Positions 22,455-24,914 of a DNA stretch of 24,914 bases are shown here, piece after piece (position 1 is the first letter of the stretch; every line of letters begins with the position of its first letter). The notes beneath the pieces were generated by a model. That model was not told the origin of the DNA, did not search any database, and saw only the letters and a program-made list of their open reading frames with translations. Both the position numbers and the translations under genes were made by a program. The DNA comes from Phoronis ovalis (Eukaryota; Phoronida; Phoronidae). Location: the NCBI GenBank assembly GCA_028565635.1, contig JAOXYB010061723.1, positions 1-24,914 of the forward strand, read 5' to 3'.

Positions 22455-22593
22455 GATCTGGGTCAAATTTACAACTGCATTGAATGTGAAACTGATAGGA
22501 TAAAAACTAGTTGGTGAAAATTCAGAATGTACAGCATTTTTAAAATGCACTTCTCAAGATTATTTTACAATGTCACTTAATTAGCCTATTACT

Positions 22594-23241
22594 AGACCTG
22601 CCAACCCCATTTTAAGAAAAAACAGATTCCTAGAATGAATTACCCACCATTTTTGCATATCTTAGATCACTGGAATTCACCTTAAAATAGGCTTATTAAT
22701 AACTGTTTTGATACATTTCACGTCGTTCTTTCCACCATGAGGCATGTCGAGTCTTTTGCAAAACACCTCATATTTAATCTTCCTCACAATGTTCTCTTTT
22801 GTATGGATTCAAAAATTATTGGTTTTTCATTTTTGGCATGATATAAGCAAGAAATGTAACTTAATTGAAACCTTCACACATGCCACTATCTCCAATCCGC
22901 CATGCTCTATTAACACAACCTTGACCCCTTGAAGGCCCAGCTAGACTTGCCCCCTTGCTTCAGTTGTCAATTCGATTTGTTTAAATTACTGATTCTTATG
23001 CATATAATAACAAAATCACATTTGCCCTTTTTAAACAAGTTTGGAAGGATAGAATGTTTTGGTTCTTGGAAGCTGGTGTATAAAAACAGTATGTAAGCGA
23101 TCTTTATTTGCCAATAACAATATTTTTTATGATAAAGAAAACTTAGAAAATCGTACTAAATCATCCAAAATCGTATTCCCGTATTTTAAGGTGAAAATCA
23201 AACAATTAAAATACGGCAAAAACAGACTAGTTAGCAGGTCT
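22594..23241. mobile_element. Nested ~650-bp TIR insertion (non-autonomous)
   Basis: The ends are inverted: AGACCTGCCAAC at 22594 and, on the other strand from 23241, AGACCTGCTAAC. A second inverted block of 14 bp, TTCACCTTAAAATA, lies at 22676-22689 and 23195-23182. The flanks belong to the same monomer (GCCTATTAC on the left, TGCCCAACAAC..TTGAATCCAC on the right), so the element landed inside a repeat unit. A target-site duplication involving TAC is possible but unclear. No transposase frame is visible, so it is likely MITE-like. Superfamily not identified. Confidence 0.65.
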
Positions 23242-24329
23242 GTACTATGCCCAACAACATATGCTTGAATCCACATTCAAATCGTGTAGTCAATGCGGTC
23301 TTTCTGGTATAGGGCGCAACATTACATGCCCTCTCAGGAACAAACATGGACACCAGTCAGCCATATTAGAAGTAATTCCGGTCAAAATATTTGATCTGAG
23401 CTTTGATATATAACTTTTATACTTACCCTGTATCGAATATGAAGCTGCATGATCAGACAAAAACTAAATCTGTTATTGCGATGTACAATTTCAAACACAA
23501 ATATGGCCATCAGTTGGTCACGTTGTATGTGATCTGGGTCAAAATTAAATCTGACCTCCAGTTTTGTCCTGTACTTATCCTGTATTGAATATGAAGCTGC
23601 TCGGATAAAAACTGAAGCAGTTTTTGCAAGACAAAGAAAGTGTTACAGACAAAAAAATGTTGAAGATTTGGCTTGGCATTAAACCCACTTCTCAAGGTCA
23701 TTCTAAAATGTCACCGAACCTATAACGCCCACCAACCTGTGGCCTTCTGGAATCCACCTTCAAATTGTCTACTCAATGCTTCGTCTTTCTGGTATGCAAC
23801 ACAACGCGACGTGTGCCATCTTGGGGACAAACATGGCCATATTGGAAGTATTCCGGGCCAAAAATTTACCAAACTTGTACTTTGAACTATATTTTCCCTG
23901 TATCAATTACGAAGCTGATCAGATAAAAACTGATACAGTTACTCCAAGATAAAGAAAGTGTTCAGCACTATGCAAAATGTCGAAGATTTGGATCAGCTTT
24001 TGATCTACTTTTCCAGGACATTCTAAAATGTCACTAATTAATTAGCCCATTACATCCAGCAGCTTATGGCCTCTGTGAATCCACCTTCAAATCATCCAGC
24101 CAATGTTTTGTCTTTACTGCAACTGATGCAAAGTGACATGCCATCTCGAGAACAAACACGACGGCCAGTTGGCCATACTGGAAGTAATCAAGGTCAAAAT
24201 TATAACAAACCTGCGCTTTAACCTGTATTTACCTTGTGCTGAATATGAAGCTGATCAAGTAAAAATTGAAGCTGTTATCGCAAGAAAAAGAATGTGTTAC
24301 GGACAACAATGACGCATAGCCTACGACTA

Positions 24330-24363
24330 TATGCCCAGACCAGCCACTGTGTGGATGGACATA
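24330..24363 (+). repeat. Decayed terminal hairpin of the right element
   Basis: The outer arms TATGCCCA / TGGACATA pair with one mismatch; the inner pairing has decayed. It is preceded by GACGCATAGCCTACGAC, matching GACGCCTACACTACGAC before the left hairpin. Confidence 0.7.
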
Positions 24364-24409
24364 AAAATCCACCAACCTAACACCAACCAGATTCCCAGAT
24401 AGCACACTA

Positions 24410-24760
24410 ACGTTGGCCCAACATTGGCTTTGAAAGGCATATATTGTTCCACCATTGGCATCGATTCTGTCTGGTTAGCCCATCGTTTGGCCCATATTAA
24501 CAGTTTTATACGTTCTTGTTTAACCATTTTTATTTCGCAACATAGGCCCAACATTGGCCCATTTACAGGTTAAGATTTTGTTTAGCATGTTTTTTTCATG
24601 CAGTGGGCCCATCATTGGCCCACCCATTAATTCAAAATTTTCTTTCAGTTTAACAGATATTTTTCATAAAGTTGGCCTGCAGTTGGCCCTTGATGGGTTT
24701 ACCTTTGTTAAATTTTTTTTATTTTTTTCGCTAATAGGCTCAACATTGGGCCATCTATTA
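24410..24760 (+). repeat. Degenerate ~64-bp tandem array with palindrome-like GGCCCAACATTGGCCC core
   Basis: Core motifs occur near 24414, 24480, 24544, 24603, 24672 and 24736, i.e. every 59-69 bp, separated by T-rich spacers. Typical forms are GTTGGCCCAACATTGG, TAGGCCCAACATTGGCCCAT and GTGGGCCCATCATTGGCCCA. The minus-strand open frame across it is the translated repeat. Confidence 0.75.
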
Positions 24761-24914
24761 TTTTCAAACTGAAACTTAGTCTTTGGTAGTGTTTTACATC
24801 AGTGTTTTTAATTATCTCAAAATTTTATTTTTTTTAATTTTTTTACTATCATATATATGTTGAGTGTTAGCCGTCCACAGGGACTTGTAAAGTTCGCACT
24901 CTGCAACCGTAGCG
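24761..24914. other. Window end, no feature
   Basis: T-rich sequence then GTTAGCCGTCCACAGGGAC; nothing assignable. Confidence 0.4.

Larger units (their letters stand above)
22455..24363 (+). repeat. Tandem-monomer element, right copy, with a nested insertion
   Basis: Similarity starts at GATCTGGGTCAAATTT, runs to 22593, resumes at about 23247 and ends in a degenerate hairpin (24330-24363). Monomer marks AGA(C/T)AAAG lie at 23629 and 23946, with a weaker one at 24283, giving units of 317 and 337 bp. A shortened unit (about 23477-23628) precedes them. The order short unit, full unit(s), CTACGAC..TATGCCC hairpin matches the left copy, so the pair are two insertions of one composite element rather than random repeats. 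Confidence 0.82.

Noticed and set aside
24327-24554. Minus-strand 75-residue frame
   Set aside because: It is the translated hairpin module and ~64-bp repeat, not a gene.
24410-24760. CRISPR-like regularly spaced repeats
   Set aside because: The host is a eukaryote, the cores are degenerate, and the spacers are T-rich and related to each other.

Overview
This is AT-rich nuclear DNA from an animal. It has spliced genes with GT-AG introns, AATAAA polyadenylation signals, and scattered non-coding repeats and foldback elements. The two genes are animal families: an SLC6 neurotransmitter/amino-acid symporter and sacsin. Short introns (about 0.2-0.75 kb), low GC and lineage-type repeats point to an invertebrate, plausibly a marine lophotrochozoan. 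The phylum cannot be fixed from the sequence alone.

Layout: 1-1166 is an array of ~280-330 bp monomers closed by a perfect 13-bp hairpin. It lies in an intron of the plus-strand SLC6 gene. Ten exons of that gene (1358-6378) encode the last 426 residues, TM5 to the C-terminus, with the chloride and Na2 site residues intact. The exons for TM1-4 lie upstream of the window. One SLC6 intron holds a ~150-bp foldback element carrying hammerhead-ribozyme-like cores on both strands. A gene-poor AT-rich gap follows (about 6.74-9.56 kb).

On the minus strand, converging on SLC6, are the last three exons of a sacsin-like gene: 22184-20802, a giant 10.4-kb exon 20543-10137, and a small terminal exon 9804-9635. 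Together they encode about 3985 residues, from inside the first sacsin repeat through repeats 2 and 3. The C-terminus stops before the DnaJ and HEPN domains known from vertebrate sacsin. The 5' exons are outside the window.

From about 22455 to 24363, in the sacsin intron, a second copy of the monomer/hairpin element appears in the same orientation. It is interrupted by a ~650-bp insertion with short terminal inverted repeats. The last 500 bp is a degenerate ~64-bp tandem array built on a GGCCCAACATTGGCCC-type core.

The two genes have no evident functional link. One is a plasma-membrane Na+/Cl--coupled transporter and the other a very large cytosolic chaperone-like protein; they are simply convergent neighbours. 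The most unusual material is in the repeats and in the shortened sacsin C-terminus.
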